DNA of 64,000 bases from Sporolactobacillus terrae DSM 11697 (GTDB lineage Bacteria; Bacillota; Bacilli; Bacillales; Sporolactobacillaceae), in NCBI RefSeq assembly GCF_000648615.1, contig NZ_JFZC01000101.1, positions 1-64,000 of the forward strand, written 5' to 3'. This document shows positions 1 to 9,506 of the stretch, in pieces. Position 1 is the first letter of the stretch. Each line of letters begins with the position of its first letter. The notes beneath the pieces were generated by a model. That model did not search any database, was not told where the DNA came from, and was given only the letters and a program-made list of their open reading frames with translations. Position numbers and translations under genes: made by a program.

Positions 1-356
1 CATTCAAAAAATCAAGTGAAATCAGGTTGGCTGCATCCTGGTGAGCAAAATCCCGAAAAAACGGCAAGCGGTGAATAATTCAGGTTTAAATCGAATTGAT
101 TGTTCATTTCTTTTAACAATTCAAGGATCGCATCATCAAACAGTCTTTTTTTCTTAAAATATTTCAGCGAATCTTCAGCCTCCCCAAATAAATTCTGAAA
201 AATTGGAGGCTGTATCTTTCTTTTTAGTTGTTCAATACTAGCCTGACTACGGTTCGCATAAATTTTATGAATGACCAGAATTATAAAAAGAGCCGACAGC
301 ATAAAGAACAAAGCAATCACCGCATAGGCAACTAATTTAATTGAAGGAAGGAACAA
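1..356 (-). pseudogene. Remnant of a membrane protein, possibly HEAT-repeat type
   Basis: The reading frame starts at a TTG (354-356), encodes one N-terminal membrane segment (about residues 8-30) and a charged stretch, and stops at 12. Past about position 70 the sensible reading lies in the +1 frame (LPFFRDFAHQDAANLISLDF), which stays open to the window edge, so I infer a frameshift near the T-rich run at 60-70. The N-terminal pattern (one membrane segment, then a basic IEQLKRK stretch) resembles HEAT-repeat membrane proteins that accompany response regulators in Bacillales, but no repeat is visible. It overlaps the response-regulator remnant upstream. Family assignment is weak; the frameshift is read directly. 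Confidence 0.45.
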
Positions 357-705
357 GTTCGCTCATCCTTTTTTTCATGTTCATCATTCTTACAGTCAAT
401 TCATGGATCCTGATTGGCTTTTCCATAAAATCATTGACCCCAAATTTAAATGCGCTCAGCACATCTTCTTCTCTTTTTCTTCCCGAAAACATCATGATCG
501 AAACTGTAACATCGGAGTAATTTTCCCTAATTTGCTTAACAATTTCAGGGCCAGTTATTCGGGGAAGTATGTTCTCCAGAAGAACAATGTGTTTCCCCGG
601 TTTTTCAAGGTGTTTACTCTCAAAAAAAGACTGACCCTCTCTAAAAGTTTCAATATCGGACGGACAGTTCCAATTCTGCCGATCGAAGAGTTGCTAAAGA
701 AGATG
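337..705 (-). pseudogene. N-terminally decayed response-regulator receiver domain
   Basis: Translation of the minus strand gives the second half of a receiver domain: HIVLLENILPRITGPEIVK, then SIMMFSGRKREEDV and FGVNDFMEKPI, the usual beta3, beta4 and lysine-containing beta5 regions. The expected phospho-acceptor Asp is Glu (LLENILP). Upstream an in-frame TAG is met near 700 and no good start exists, so about the first 45 residues are missing. The stop (337-339) overlaps the start of the membrane-protein remnant, which suggests a former two-gene operon. No DNA-binding domain follows. I read this as a decayed gene, not a functional regulator. Confidence 0.6.
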
Positions 706-836
706 CTTATCAGTTATTGGGAAGCCGCAGGTAAAAAACGAGGGCTCGATCTAAAATATCTAAAGAAACGATAAAACCAGAAAAGATTTGACTATTCAAT
801 TTTTAAACTTTATTTTATATTCTACAAAAACCTCAC

Positions 837-1316
837 TTACTTATGATACGGTTCTCCGCGCATAATTTTAAATGCGCGATAAATTTGTTCAATCAGGATC
901 AGTCGCATCAGCTGGTGCGGGAAGGTAAACTGAGAGAAGGAGAGCTGAAAGTCGGCACGTTTAAGTACGTCATCACTGAGTCCGTTTGAACCGCCAATGA
1001 TGAAGGCGATATCGCTGTGCCCATACGTTGCTAGATCTTGAATCTTTGAGGCAAAGTCTTCAGACGGCATTTGTTTGCCCTTGATCGCTAAGGCAATTGC
1101 ATAAGCGTTGTCCGGCAGTTTTTTCAACAACCGCTCACCTTCTGCCTGTTTTACCTGTGTGACCTCTGCTTCCGATAAATTTTCCGGTGCTTTTTCATCA
1201 GGGACTTCAATAATCCTGACTTTTGCATAGGTGCCGAGTCTTTTTGCATATTCCTCGATCCCTAACTTAAAATACTTTTCCTTTAGTTTTCCGACGGTTA
1301 AAAGACTAATATTCAC
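837..1316 (-). CDS. rlmH: 23S rRNA (pseudouridine1915-N3)-methyltransferase RlmH
   Basis: RlmH is a SPOUT-class enzyme that uses S-adenosylmethionine to methylate pseudouridine 1915 in helix 69 of 23S rRNA. The 159-residue protein has the family length. It begins [16 protein letters not shown] from a GTG start, and carries the C-terminal SAM-binding knot with [13 protein letters not shown] and the ending [24 protein letters not shown]. It is the last gene before the origin-region htrC/wal cluster, as in B. subtilis. It stands alone, with a DnaA-box-rich spacer upstream. Confidence 0.96.
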   Translation of the reverse strand: MNISLLTVGKLKEKYFKLGIEEYAKRLGTYAKVRIIEVPDEKAPENLSEAEVTQVKQAEGERLLKKLPDNAYAIALAIKGKQMPSEDFASKIQDLATYGHSDIAFIIGGSNGLSDDVLKRADFQLSFSQFTFPHQLMRLILIEQIYRAFKIMRGEPYHK

Positions 1317-1340
1317 AACTTATCCCAACCTTACTCTAAG

Positions 1341-1730
1341 TTATACACAAAACTTATGCACATATCCACAGAAATTTTCTATATTCTGTATGGAAGCATT
1401 CGTTTGCCACAAGATATAGAACGGCAAAAAAAGTTGTTTTTCGACGTATGTGGATAACTTTTTCTATCAAAATGACTCAAACTTTGTCGAATTTTCATTT
1501 TTTTATTCGATTCCTTCACCATACATCTGAAAAAAGACTGACGATGCTTCCTTAGCCTATCGATTAAGCTTTTCGTATTAGCTGTGGCACTCAAACATCC
1601 CTATTTTAACATAATCAATGTGATGAATTTTCAGAGTTATAAACAATTTAACCCCAAATGTGCATAACTTGTGGATATCTATTCAACAATGCACACAAGT
1701 TGTCCACAAATCTCCATTGTTTTGTACACA
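1341..1730. promoter_or_regulatory. Distal DnaA-box cluster between rlmH and htrC
   Basis: About nine 9-mers match or nearly match the DnaA box TTATNCACA on either strand: TTATACACA (1341), TTATGCACA (1354), ATATCCACA (1362), TGTGGATAA (1449, perfect), TGTGCATAA (1659), TGTGGATAT (1670), TTGTCCACA (1700) and TTGTACACA (1722), plus a degenerate TTATCCCAA just left. They fill the whole spacer, which otherwise holds no convincing gene. Density rivals the oriC at 35.5-37.7 kb. B. subtilis is known to use oriC-proximal DnaA-box clusters to restrain initiation, so a titration or regulatory role is inferred. Confidence 0.75.
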
Positions 1731-1770
1731 TCCATTTCGCTGATTGGTTATCCTCCTGTTTATAAACACC

Positions 1771-1814
1771 AAAAAGAAAACGGGTCCAAAGACAGATCTT
1801 TCGTCTTGGACCCG
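1771..1814 (-). terminator. Intrinsic terminator of htrC
   Basis: The inverted repeat CGGGTCCAAAGAC (1781-1793) and GTCTTGGACCCG (1803-1814) forms a long GC-rich stem. On the minus strand it is followed by TTTTCTTTTT (1771-1780). It ends the htrC transcript about 20 bases after the stop codon. Confidence 0.9.
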
Positions 1815-1832
1815 CTCTATTCATCTTGCTAA

Positions 1833-3068
1833 TTATGAGAATGTTTTGCTGCCGAGCGTTAATTGCGTCGTATGTGATTTTCCCATTCGATAATACTTGA
1901 TCGTGACTTTTTGACCGGCGTTCAGCTCGGTGTACATGTACGTGGAGAACTCAATGTAACTCTTGATTTTATGCCCGTTAATTTCCGTAATCACATCACC
2001 GGCTTCAAGACCGCTCTTTGCTGCCGGGCTCGAACTTTGAACATCGGTGACCACAAGTCCGGTTTTAACACTGGACGGCAGCTGCAGCTGCTTGACTTCC
2101 TCATTCGGCACCATCGTCAGATCAACAATGCTGACGCCAAGCATCGGACGCTGAACCTTTCCACCTGTTTCCAGTTTCTCGATCACGGTTTTGGCAAAGT
2201 CGATCGGGATAGCAAAGCCAATGCCCTCAACGTCATCATTGCTTCCGGTACCGGTTGATGCAATCTTCGACGAATTAATGCCGATAACCTGACCGGCAAT
2301 GTTAACCAATGCACCGCCACTATTGCCTGGGTTGATGGCTGCATCGGTTTGCAACACCTGGGTTTCAATTGAAGCATTATTGCTCTCAACCGGAATCGTA
2401 CGATTAGTCGAGCTGATGATTCCTTGTGTCACAGAGCCGGAGAATCCCAGCGGGTTGCCAATCGCAATCGCCGGCTCGCCACGTTTTAATTTAGAGGAGT
2501 TTCCAAACTCAGCAACTGATTTCACGTTTTTTGACGAGATACGCAGTACCGCCAAATCGTACAGAGAATCCTTTCCCAACACGGTCGCATTTGTTTTGAC
2601 ATTATCATTTAGCCGCACTTCTACTTTTTCCGCGCCGGAAACCACATGATTATTCGTCACAACGTAGGCATATTGATTATCTTTTTTATAAATAATTCCC
2701 GATCCTATTCCTGATTCCGTGTACTTGTTGTCAAAGAAGTTAGCCTTTTGCAGGTTAATGACCGCGACAACTGCAGGCGAAACTTTATCAACTGCCTCAG
2801 TAACCGATGAGGTCACATTAACGTTCATCTGCCGATTAAAGGTGGTATTCCCGACATTATTGGTATTCTGAGCGCCTGTTGAGACTTGATAAGGGAAAAC
2901 ACCCAGATCTGATAGGATTGGAGCAAAGATCAAAAGACAGACCATGCCGACGATCGCGCCGATAAACCCCGAGAGAAACCATCCGCCGCGTACATGGGTT
3001 TCTCTCGATTGATGGCCATTTTCTTTTGAGTCTTGATCATTTTCATGGTTTTCATCATAATACCCCAT
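1833..3068 (-). CDS. htrC: HtrA/DegP-family membrane-anchored serine protease (HtrC/YyxA)
   Basis: Envelope quality-control protease of the trypsin-like S1C family. The 411 residues comprise a charged cytoplasmic N-terminus, one membrane segment (about 30-53), a protease domain with the triad in VVTNNHVVSG (His), DLAVLRI (Asp) and NPGNSGGAL (Ser), and one C-terminal PDZ domain containing GLVVTDV and GDVITEINGHKI. The length and position next to the wal operon match B. subtilis yyxA (htrC). It has its own upstream region and terminator, and a WalR-like direct repeat lies about 100 bases upstream, consistent with control by the neighbouring two-component system. Confidence 0.95.
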   Translation of the reverse strand: MGYYDENHENDQDSKENGHQSRETHVRGGWFLSGFIGAIVGMVCLLIFAPILSDLGVFPYQVSTGAQNTNNVGNTTFNRQMNVNVTSSVTEAVDKVSPAVVAVINLQKANFFDNKYTESGIGSGIIYKKDNQYAYVVTNNHVVSGAEKVEVRLNDNVKTNATVLGKDSLYDLAVLRISSKNVKSVAEFGNSSKLKRGEPAIAIGNPLGFSGSVTQGIISSTNRTIPVESNNASIETQVLQTDAAINPGNSGGALVNIAGQVIGINSSKIASTGTGSNDDVEGIGFAIPIDFAKTVIEKLETGGKVQRPMLGVSIVDLTMVPNEEVKQLQLPSSVKTGLVVTDVQSSSPAAKSGLEAGDVITEINGHKIKSYIEFSTYMYTELNAGQKVTIKYYRMGKSHTTQLTLGSKTFS

Positions 3069-3165
3069 ACCTATTCCTCCTCTGTATCATAAAGAAAATG
3101 CATCAAAAGTTTGAGCACACTGCCTCCTGAGCAGCCAACCGTGCTGATGATTCATACAACTTTCT

Positions 3166-3182
3166 TTACCAATAATTTACCA
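3166..3182 (-). promoter_or_regulatory. Candidate WalR-binding direct repeat upstream of htrC
   Basis: On the minus strand the sequence reads TGGTAA-N5-TGGTAA. The WalR (YycF) consensus is two hexamers TGTWAH separated by five bases; each half here differs at one position, and spacing and orientation are exact. The site lies about 100 bases before the htrC start. A functional role is inferred from the neighbouring walRK genes. Confidence 0.4.
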
Positions 3183-3284
3183 CTGATTAGGAACTGCTTG
3201 AAAATTATGTGACTATTTTTAAAAGGAGCGCAAAAATCCCATTGTTCTATGTAAAGAATAGCCAATTGTAGCTGCAATTAAACC

Positions 3285-4079
3285 TTAAACCGCAGTCAGT
3301 TTCGTCGAATGATCCGGGTCGGTATCATACAGACCAATCTCACGACCTAATTTAAGTCCCAACCGCTCTAAATGCTGGCCAACGCTCATACGCGCCAGCT
3401 CTTTCATGTTGTTGTCCTTGCTTAGGTGAGCAAGATATATCCGTTTGGTGTGATCACCAAAGACTTCGGTCAGTGCGACTCCCGATTCTTCGTTTGAAAT
3501 ATGGCCAGTGTCGCCCAAAATCCGTCGTTTGACGCTCCATGGATATCGCCCCATCATCAGCATTTCCGTGTCATGGTTCGCCTCCATCACATAGGCATCT
3601 GAATTATGAATTAATCCTTTGATGTGCGTTGAAACATAGCCGAGATCGGTTGCAAGGGTCAGCTGTTTCTCACCCTGATGAACAACAAAGAACATTGGAT
3701 CCGCTGCATCATGTGAAACGGAGAACGATTCAACGGACAAATCGTTGAAATCCTGCGTTGTATTGGCTTCGAAATCGAACTTTTGCTCCGTCGGAATCTC
3801 TCCAATGCCTGAGGACATCGCCCGCCACGTTTTCTGATTGGCATAGACCGGTGTATGAAAACGACGCGCAAACACGCCCAGTCCCTTAATGTGGTCACTG
3901 TGTTCATGAGTGACTAAAATCGCGTCAATATCTTCCGGGCGACGGTCGATCTGTCCAAGTAGTTCAACCATTTTCTTGCCGCTTAGTCCGCAATCAATAA
4001 GCAAACGCCGCTGCTCCGTTTCAATATAAAGAGAATTCCCCGTACTTCCGCTTGCTAAAACACTGAATTTAAATGGCAC
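3285..4079 (-). CDS. walJ: WalJ (YycJ/VicX), metallo-beta-lactamase-fold hydrolase
   Basis: Metal-dependent hydrolase-fold protein at the end of the wal operon; in other Firmicutes it affects the coordination of division and replication and mutation avoidance. The protein starts [15 protein letters not shown] and carries the metal-binding [10 protein letters not shown] motif and later AHLSKDN. I choose the GTG at 4077-4079 because GGAGGGG lies five bases before it and because homologues begin at this point; an in-frame TTG at 4094 lies inside the ribosome-binding site. It gives 264 residues. The gene follows walI closely. Confidence 0.93.
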   Translation of the reverse strand: MPFKFSVLASGSTGNSLYIETEQRRLLIDCGLSGKKMVELLGQIDRRPEDIDAILVTHEHSDHIKGLGVFARRFHTPVYANQKTWRAMSSGIGEIPTEQKFDFEANTTQDFNDLSVESFSVSHDAADPMFFVVHQGEKQLTLATDLGYVSTHIKGLIHNSDAYVMEANHDTEMLMMGRYPWSVKRRILGDTGHISNEESGVALTEVFGDHTKRIYLAHLSKDNNMKELARMSVGQHLERLGLKLGREIGLYDTDPDHSTKLTAV

Positions 4080-4124
4080 CGTTACCCCTCCCAAGGGTGA
4101 TTAATCCGTCACACAATCGATTGC

Positions 4125-4931
4125 TTATTTAATGGTAAGTACATTCCTTGATACTGCATTAACAAAGTAATCGCTCGTTCCATTTACCGTATGAACCACG
4201 AAATGCCATGCCGGAACGAAGATCAACGGTTCCGAACTTTCATCGCCAACGGTATTCAAATAACACAGTTCAATGGCTTTGATATGCAGCCGGTTATAGC
4301 CGACCAGATCGGTTCGCTCTGCCAAGCTATTAATTGCCTGTTCCGCATTGATCGGGTCAACTTTATTTTTTTCCGTGAGTGAAAAATAGCTCTGTTTAAA
4401 TCCCGTAACCTTGTTATCCTCAATGGTAAAATCAAGCATTTGCAATTTATTTCGTGTACTAATATAAACCGGACGGCCACGGTACGTTTGCGCAAATTTA
4501 ATCTCCGTGCTGCTCGATGTAAACGGCCAATACTTATATTCCTGACCCTGATAGACATTGCCTAATAAATCTTGCTGAACATCTTCACTGTCAATATGCC
4601 CAATCGAAATCGGCCGTTTGAACGTACTGACCAGCTGCAGATTATTTTGATCAAGCGCAAACCCCTGCTTTTCCCGTACCTTGCCTTTTGCTGCTACCTG
4701 AACCAGTTGGTCTTTGTTTCGGCTCCAATCCATACGTGTACCACGCAGAAAAGTAATGTCTTGGGGCATTGTTGGAATAACCGTTTCAAGTTTATAATTA
4801 TAGCGCTGCGACTCATCATGATAATTGACAAAGTTCTCATCTTGCTGTCGCATGTACATCTCAAAAACAAGAAACACATCAAGAAGCAGAAAGCAAATAA
4901 TGAAAATCGACTTTGTTCGGCTCCAATTCAT
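4125..4931 (-). CDS. walI: WalI (YycI), membrane regulator of WalK
   Basis: WalI and WalH are single-pass membrane proteins that bind and modulate the WalK sensor kinase. The 268-residue protein opens MNWSRTKSIFIICFLLLDVF, a typical N-terminal membrane helix, followed by an extracellular YycI domain. The start overlaps the walH stop by four bases, which implies translational coupling within the walR-K-H-I-J operon. Confidence 0.93.
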   Translation of the reverse strand: MNWSRTKSIFIICFLLLDVFLVFEMYMRQQDENFVNYHDESQRYNYKLETVIPTMPQDITFLRGTRMDWSRNKDQLVQVAAKGKVREKQGFALDQNNLQLVSTFKRPISIGHIDSEDVQQDLLGNVYQGQEYKYWPFTSSSTEIKFAQTYRGRPVYISTRNKLQMLDFTIEDNKVTGFKQSYFSLTEKNKVDPINAEQAINSLAERTDLVGYNRLHIKAIELCYLNTVGDESSEPLIFVPAWHFVVHTVNGTSDYFVNAVSRNVLTIK

Positions 4932-6244
4932 GATGGATCCTCCTTCCCATTGTTCATTTGAGAAGGGATCAGTTCTTTCGTTACTGAACTCCAGCGATCC
5001 CCGATTTTATAGAACCAGTCTGGCGCTGCCACGATCGATTGTCCTGAGCCTGAGGACGGGCTCTTCAGTTCATACCCAATGCATAGATCTTCAATCCGGT
5101 TGACCGGTACATTCGCCTGCTTTAATTGATCGAGTACATCGCGCGCGGAACTAAGCATAATCGATCCTTGAGTATCAACGGGATTCAATTCAAGGAGCGT
5201 CCCTTTATAACTATTGAGCTCCCCGCTTTTCCAGCTGAGTTCAATCATGCTCAAATACCAATTCGGGTAATCCGTGTTAAAAACCATGTAGTCGCCTAGC
5301 GTCATTCGAAAAGAAACGGTTCCGTCGCCGCGATAATTCTTCAATGATGCACCCTGATAGATAAAGTCATTCGTCCATAATTTGATTTGATTCATCCAAT
5401 CAAAGCTGACCAGAATCGGATCCTTATTCTGCTCTGTCGAACTCACAATCCCTGGATTGACATACTGAACAATATTATTTGTCCGCTCCAGCTGCCGTCC
5501 GCTGTCTGTGTACTCGGTTTTCCCGCGCACAGCAAACACATTGTCCGGATCAGGAAAAAGTATTGGAATGAATTCCTCTAAAGAAACCCGCTCAAAGTAG
5601 GTCACTTCTGCGTGCATTGTCGTTTTCCCCTGGGGCAGATAAGCAACCTTATCTCTCAAAGACAAGCGGTCATACGGGCGAAGTTCCGCCTTGGCATACA
5701 GACCTTGCAACGTTTCAAAATTCAAATGATCAACGGTTGTATAAAATTTATTTTTTTCATCCGGTGAAGAAAAAACAGCAATCACATTTTGCTTGTCTGT
5801 TGAGCCAAAAATATCAATGCGATCAACCGGAATATGGTTTGCACTGACAGACTTGCTCGAATCAAATTGAAAAACCCTTCCCAGCGCATCAAAGGTCAGT
5901 GGTGCAGGAAACACAAGTGTATAATGCGGCGTATCGGCATCCTCAAGACTCGACGCGCTGCCGGTTATTTCGCTGAATACAGATTGCCGCAGCAAGGAAT
6001 AGACCTTTTGAATGTCCGTATTGCTGTTTTGGCCAAACCGCCCGTTTTGATTTCGTTCCAGCATCAAATTGGGGCGAATGACTTGTGGAAATTTACGGGA
6101 CTCGGCAATTGCAACCTGACTTGTTGAATTCGGTTTGTACTTTTCAAAATCCGATTTATAGAACAGTATGTTGGATGTCATCACAACACTGGCCAAGACC
6201 AGTACACCAAGCAATATCGATTTAAAGATTTCTCGTTGCATCAT
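4928..6244 (-). CDS. walH: WalH (YycH), membrane regulator of WalK
   Basis: The 438-residue protein has one N-terminal membrane helix (residues about 7-27) and a large extracytoplasmic YycH region. Together with WalI it forms a complex with WalK in the membrane; it lowers kinase activity in B. subtilis and raises it in Staphylococcus, so the sign cannot be told here. Start and stop overlap walK and walI by four bases each. The N-terminus [18 protein letters not shown] supports the ATG at 6244. Confidence 0.93.
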   Translation of the reverse strand: MMQREIFKSILLGVLVLASVVMTSNILFYKSDFEKYKPNSTSQVAIAESRKFPQVIRPNLMLERNQNGRFGQNSNTDIQKVYSLLRQSVFSEITGSASSLEDADTPHYTLVFPAPLTFDALGRVFQFDSSKSVSANHIPVDRIDIFGSTDKQNVIAVFSSPDEKNKFYTTVDHLNFETLQGLYAKAELRPYDRLSLRDKVAYLPQGKTTMHAEVTYFERVSLEEFIPILFPDPDNVFAVRGKTEYTDSGRQLERTNNIVQYVNPGIVSSTEQNKDPILVSFDWMNQIKLWTNDFIYQGASLKNYRGDGTVSFRMTLGDYMVFNTDYPNWYLSMIELSWKSGELNSYKGTLLELNPVDTQGSIMLSSARDVLDQLKQANVPVNRIEDLCIGYELKSPSSGSGQSIVAAPDWFYKIGDRWSSVTKELIPSQMNNGKEDPS

Positions 6245-8058
6245 GAATCCCTTCTATCGAGTGGGAGTATAAAATGAATGGTTGTCCCGCGGTTCCAATC
6301 ACTCTCCGCCCAGATTTCTCCGCCTTGAGCCTCTACCATTTCTTTGGCAATCGCAAGTCCAAGACCTGTCCCACCTAATTTGCGCGAACGGGCACGATCA
6401 ACTCTGTAGAAGCGATTAAAAATCTTTGGCAGATTTTCCTTTGGTATGCCGACACCTTGGTCACTGATCATTGAGCGGATCTTATTGCCTCTACGCCGAA
6501 TTGCAAATGTAATGATGCCGCCTTCCGGCGAATATTTAATCGCGTTCGAAATAATGTTATCGATGACCTGGGTCAGTTTGTCCCGATCAATAAGAACATA
6601 AAAAGACCCCTTTGGAAATTGGCGAACGAATTCAATATTCTGTTTTTTCGACATTTCAAATCGATCCATGATACTTTGGCAAAAAGTGATATAATCCGTA
6701 CGTTCCAAATGAATTTTATAGTCTTTAGAATCAAGACGAGACAATTGCAGCAAATCATTCACAAGCCGAATCATCCGTTCGGTTTCTCGCTGCGTCACAC
6801 CGAGAAACTTACTTGCCAGGGCGGGATCTTCCACTGCGCCATCCTGAAGCGCTTCGAGGTAGCTTTTCATTGTGGTCAGCGGTGTGCGCAATTCATGCGA
6901 CACATTGGCAACAAACTCGCGACGTTCCATGTCCACTTGCTCCTGCTCCGTAACGTCATGAATGACGGCAATTAATCCATTAGCCAGTCCGCTGTCTTTT
7001 TTTACAACAGAGAAGTTGGCGCGCAGCAGGATCGTCTCATCATCCGTACTGAAGTCGAGCACGATCGAGTTCTCCATATTATAGAGATCCATAATTTTAT
7101 AGTCTTTGCGAATCTTTAACAAATCCAGAATCGAGTTTCCGGTCACATCATGACGGTACACATTAAGCAGCTGCTCAGAGCGATTATTCATCAGCACGAC
7201 ATTGCCTTTTCGATCCGTTGCAATGACGCCATCGGTCATGAACGTCAAGACGGATTTTAATTTGCGCCGCTCCGATTCGGTTGTTGCATTGGCTTCACGC
7301 AGTTTCAATGTCATGTTATTAAACGACGTGGCCAGTTTCCCAATCTCATCCGGTTCGGTCATTTGTACTTTTCGGGTAAAGTTTCCTTGAGAAACCGCCA
7401 TGACCTGCCGCTGCATTTGAACGAGTGGCCGTGTAATTGTCCTCGCCAAGAAAAAGCCTAAGATAGCCGTAACCAAGAGTGCAAAAATGGTCGCAGTGGC
7501 TAAGATCTGGTTGATTTGCTGCAACTGCTCATAGACATTTTCAAAACTCTTTTCTACGTAAAGCATCCCATATCGATGGTTGTCGACCATAATCGGTGTC
7601 GTCACAATGTCGATACGTTCACCGCTCGACCGGTCGGCACGCCGAAATTTATTCGTTGAAGTGGATGAAAGGTTTTGAACGACCAATTGATTTGTGGTCC
7701 GTTTGCCAACGGCATCGCGATGCTTTTCATCGGCTGCAACAATCACCATATTATCGTCAATCACTTCAATCTCGCGGATGTTGGCATCAATCTCCAAGAG
7801 CTGGTTCTGAATCTGATCTGCCACATGATTCGGATCTTCCACATTTGACTCTTGCGCTTGACGAATCGCTTCGCCAACATTCCATGCAATCAGCTGGCTT
7901 TGGCTCTCAAGTGAGTTTTCAAAACTATCCAGAGTAATTGTCTTGACGCGATCGGCAAAGTAGACACCGATCAACTGCATGGCAAGCAAAATAAGCAGCG
8001 TGTAAATCAAGACCACCTTGAACTGTATTGATTTAAAAAAGCCAACCTTATTCATCAC
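6241..8058 (-). CDS. walK: WalK (YycG), essential cell-wall sensor histidine kinase
   Basis: Two-membrane-segment sensor kinase that phosphorylates WalR in response to cell-wall state. Order in the 605 residues: membrane helix 1 (about 12-33), extracytoplasmic Cache-like domain, membrane helix 2 (about 186-206), HAMP, PAS ([18 protein letters not shown]), HisKA with the phospho-accepting His in [20 protein letters not shown], and HATPase_c with [17 protein letters not shown] and [13 protein letters not shown]. The start overlaps the walR stop by eleven bases. All catalytic motifs are intact. Confidence 0.97.
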   Translation of the reverse strand: MMNKVGFFKSIQFKVVLIYTLLILLAMQLIGVYFADRVKTITLDSFENSLESQSQLIAWNVGEAIRQAQESNVEDPNHVADQIQNQLLEIDANIREIEVIDDNMVIVAADEKHRDAVGKRTTNQLVVQNLSSTSTNKFRRADRSSGERIDIVTTPIMVDNHRYGMLYVEKSFENVYEQLQQINQILATATIFALLVTAILGFFLARTITRPLVQMQRQVMAVSQGNFTRKVQMTEPDEIGKLATSFNNMTLKLREANATTESERRKLKSVLTFMTDGVIATDRKGNVVLMNNRSEQLLNVYRHDVTGNSILDLLKIRKDYKIMDLYNMENSIVLDFSTDDETILLRANFSVVKKDSGLANGLIAVIHDVTEQEQVDMERREFVANVSHELRTPLTTMKSYLEALQDGAVEDPALASKFLGVTQRETERMIRLVNDLLQLSRLDSKDYKIHLERTDYITFCQSIMDRFEMSKKQNIEFVRQFPKGSFYVLIDRDKLTQVIDNIISNAIKYSPEGGIITFAIRRRGNKIRSMISDQGVGIPKENLPKIFNRFYRVDRARSRKLGGTGLGLAIAKEMVEAQGGEIWAESDWNRGTTIHFILPLDRRDS

Positions 8059-8767
8059 TGATCTCCTGATTGGGTTCCTTTAGATAATAGCCGACCCCGC
8101 GCCGAGTAACGATCCACATCGGTCGGCTCGGATTATCCTCAATTTTTTCACGCAATCGTCTTACCGTGACGTCGACCGTCCGTACATCCCCAAAATAATC
8201 ATAGCCCCATACCGTTTGCAGCAGCTTTTCACGGGTCATGACTTGGCCGATGTGTTCCGCTAAATAATGAAGCAGTTCAAATTCCCGGTGCGTCAATTCA
8301 ATCACTTTCCCCCGCTTGGTGACGACATAGGCATCGAGGTGAATGGTTAAATCGCCGATCTCAATATTGTTGACTTGTTTCTTTTCCTCTTCGGTATCCT
8401 CTTGTTTGTGCCGCCTCAAGTTCGCCTTGACGCGTGCAATCAACTCTCGATTACTGAACGGTTTGGTTACATAATCATCAGCGCCCATTTCCAACCCGAG
8501 TACCTTATCAATCTCCGAATCTTTTGCCGTCAGCATGATAATCGGCATATTATGTGTTTTTCTTACTTCACGGCACACTTCCATACCGTCTTTGACCGGC
8601 AGCATCACATCGAGCAAGATCATATCCGGATTTTCTTCTTCAACCTTTTTCAGCGCTTCTTCTCCATCGTACGCGCAAACAACTTCGTATCCTTCCTTCT
8701 CCAGGTTAAACTGCAATATATCAGCAATTGGCTGTTCATCATCAACAACAAGAATTTTATTTTCCAT
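8048..8767 (-). CDS. walR: WalR (YycF), OmpR-family response regulator of wall metabolism
   Basis: Essential response regulator that controls autolysin and wall genes by binding paired TGTWAH hexamers. The 239 residues have a receiver domain ([12 protein letters not shown] acidic pair, phospho-Asp in [13 protein letters not shown], Lys in DDYVTKPF) and a winged-helix output domain ([20 protein letters not shown]). I place the start at ATG 8765-8767, with AAGGAG nine bases upstream, rather than at an upstream in-frame codon that adds 20 unrelated residues. It is the first gene of walRKHIJ, transcribed from the promoter near 8891-8919. Confidence 0.96.
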   Translation of the reverse strand: MENKILVVDDEQPIADILQFNLEKEGYEVVCAYDGEEALKKVEEENPDMILLDVMLPVKDGMEVCREVRKTHNMPIIMLTAKDSEIDKVLGLEMGADDYVTKPFSNRELIARVKANLRRHKQEDTEEEKKQVNNIEIGDLTIHLDAYVVTKRGKVIELTHREFELLHYLAEHIGQVMTREKLLQTVWGYDYFGDVRTVDVTVRRLREKIEDNPSRPMWIVTRRGVGYYLKEPNQEISDE

Positions 8768-8890
8768 TATGAGCAGACTCCTTGTACGTTCTTGTGATTT
8801 ATTTCCCGTGCAATTATTCTTTCGCAATCGTTGTTCGTTTTATTGGCGGCATGTTCTTCATTCATCTGCCGCTTTTCTTAGATAAATTCT

Positions 8891-8919
8891 TTTATATTTT
8901 AACACACTCCTTGAGACAA
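8891..8919 (-). promoter_or_regulatory. SigmaA-type promoter of the wal operon
   Basis: On the minus strand TTGTCT (8914-8919) and TATAAA (8891-8896) are separated by exactly 17 bases. This lies about 125 bases upstream of walR and is the best promoter match before the operon. Confidence 0.6.
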
Positions 8920-8940
8920 TGTCATAAAACCAGAAATAGG

Positions 8941-8984
8941 AAACAGGACAAAACCCCTGATTACCTCAAGGATTTTGTCCTGTT
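8941..8984. terminator. Terminator of the tRNA cluster
   Basis: AAACAGGACAAAA pairs with TTTTGTCCTGTTT around a short loop. The hairpin sits between the leftward tRNA genes and the wal promoter and probably stops tRNA transcripts. A strong T-run is lacking, so it may work weakly. Confidence 0.55.
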
Positions 8985-9030
8985 TAAGTACGTTTTATAA
9001 AGTGCGGTAAACGCTTATGTTTGGAGAACA

Positions 9031-9103
<73 letters not shown>

Positions 9104-9110
9104 ATAATAA

Positions 9111-9186
9111 TGGCGGATCCGATCGGATTTGAACCGACGATCTCCTGCGTGACAGGCAGGCATGTTAACCCCTACACCACGGATCC
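9111..9186 (-). tRNA. tRNA-Asp (GTC)
   Basis: Minus-strand cloverleaf beginning GGATCCG and closing CGGATCCGCCA, with the anticodon loop CTGTCAC (GTC). The CCA end is encoded. It lies seven bases from tRNA-Phe. Confidence 0.96.
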
Positions 9187-9190
9187 ATAA

Positions 9191-9264
<74 letters not shown>

Positions 9265-9308
9265 ATGATATAAGCTGCAAATGCTTGTCTTTTTGCGGCA
9301 CAAGAAAT

Positions 9309-9337
9309 ATTTTAACACGGTCTTTATGCATTTGCAA
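9309..9337 (-). promoter_or_regulatory. Promoter of the tRNA cluster
   Basis: Minus strand: TTGCAA (9332-9337), 17-base spacer, TAAAAT (9309-9314), about 45 bases upstream of the initiator tRNA. Confidence 0.6.
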
Positions 9338-9445
9338 CCCTTTTTCTGAGAAGGTCTACTCTTTATTCGGAAAAACGAGCAAATCTTGAACCTTTACCTA
9401 CGCCTCGCGCATTGGTTTCACAGCCTTTGCGTTATGCCGGAAAGT

Positions 9446-9481
9446 AAAAACGCCATGGCCTTTAAAGGATAGCCATGACGT
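9446..9481 (-). terminator. Terminator of purA
   Basis: CGTCATGGC pairs with GCCATGGCG on the minus strand and is followed by TTTTTACTTT. It lies about 25 bases past the purA stop. Confidence 0.85.
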
Positions 9482-9506
9482 GATTTTTTATTCTTTTATT
9501 TTCTGA

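Noticed and set aside
403-774. 123-codon rightward open frame
   Set aside because: It is antisense to the recognisable response-regulator remnant and has no ribosome-binding site or family features.
1379-1594. 71-codon leftward open frame
   Set aside because: It lies across the DnaA-box cluster, has low-quality composition and no ribosome-binding site.
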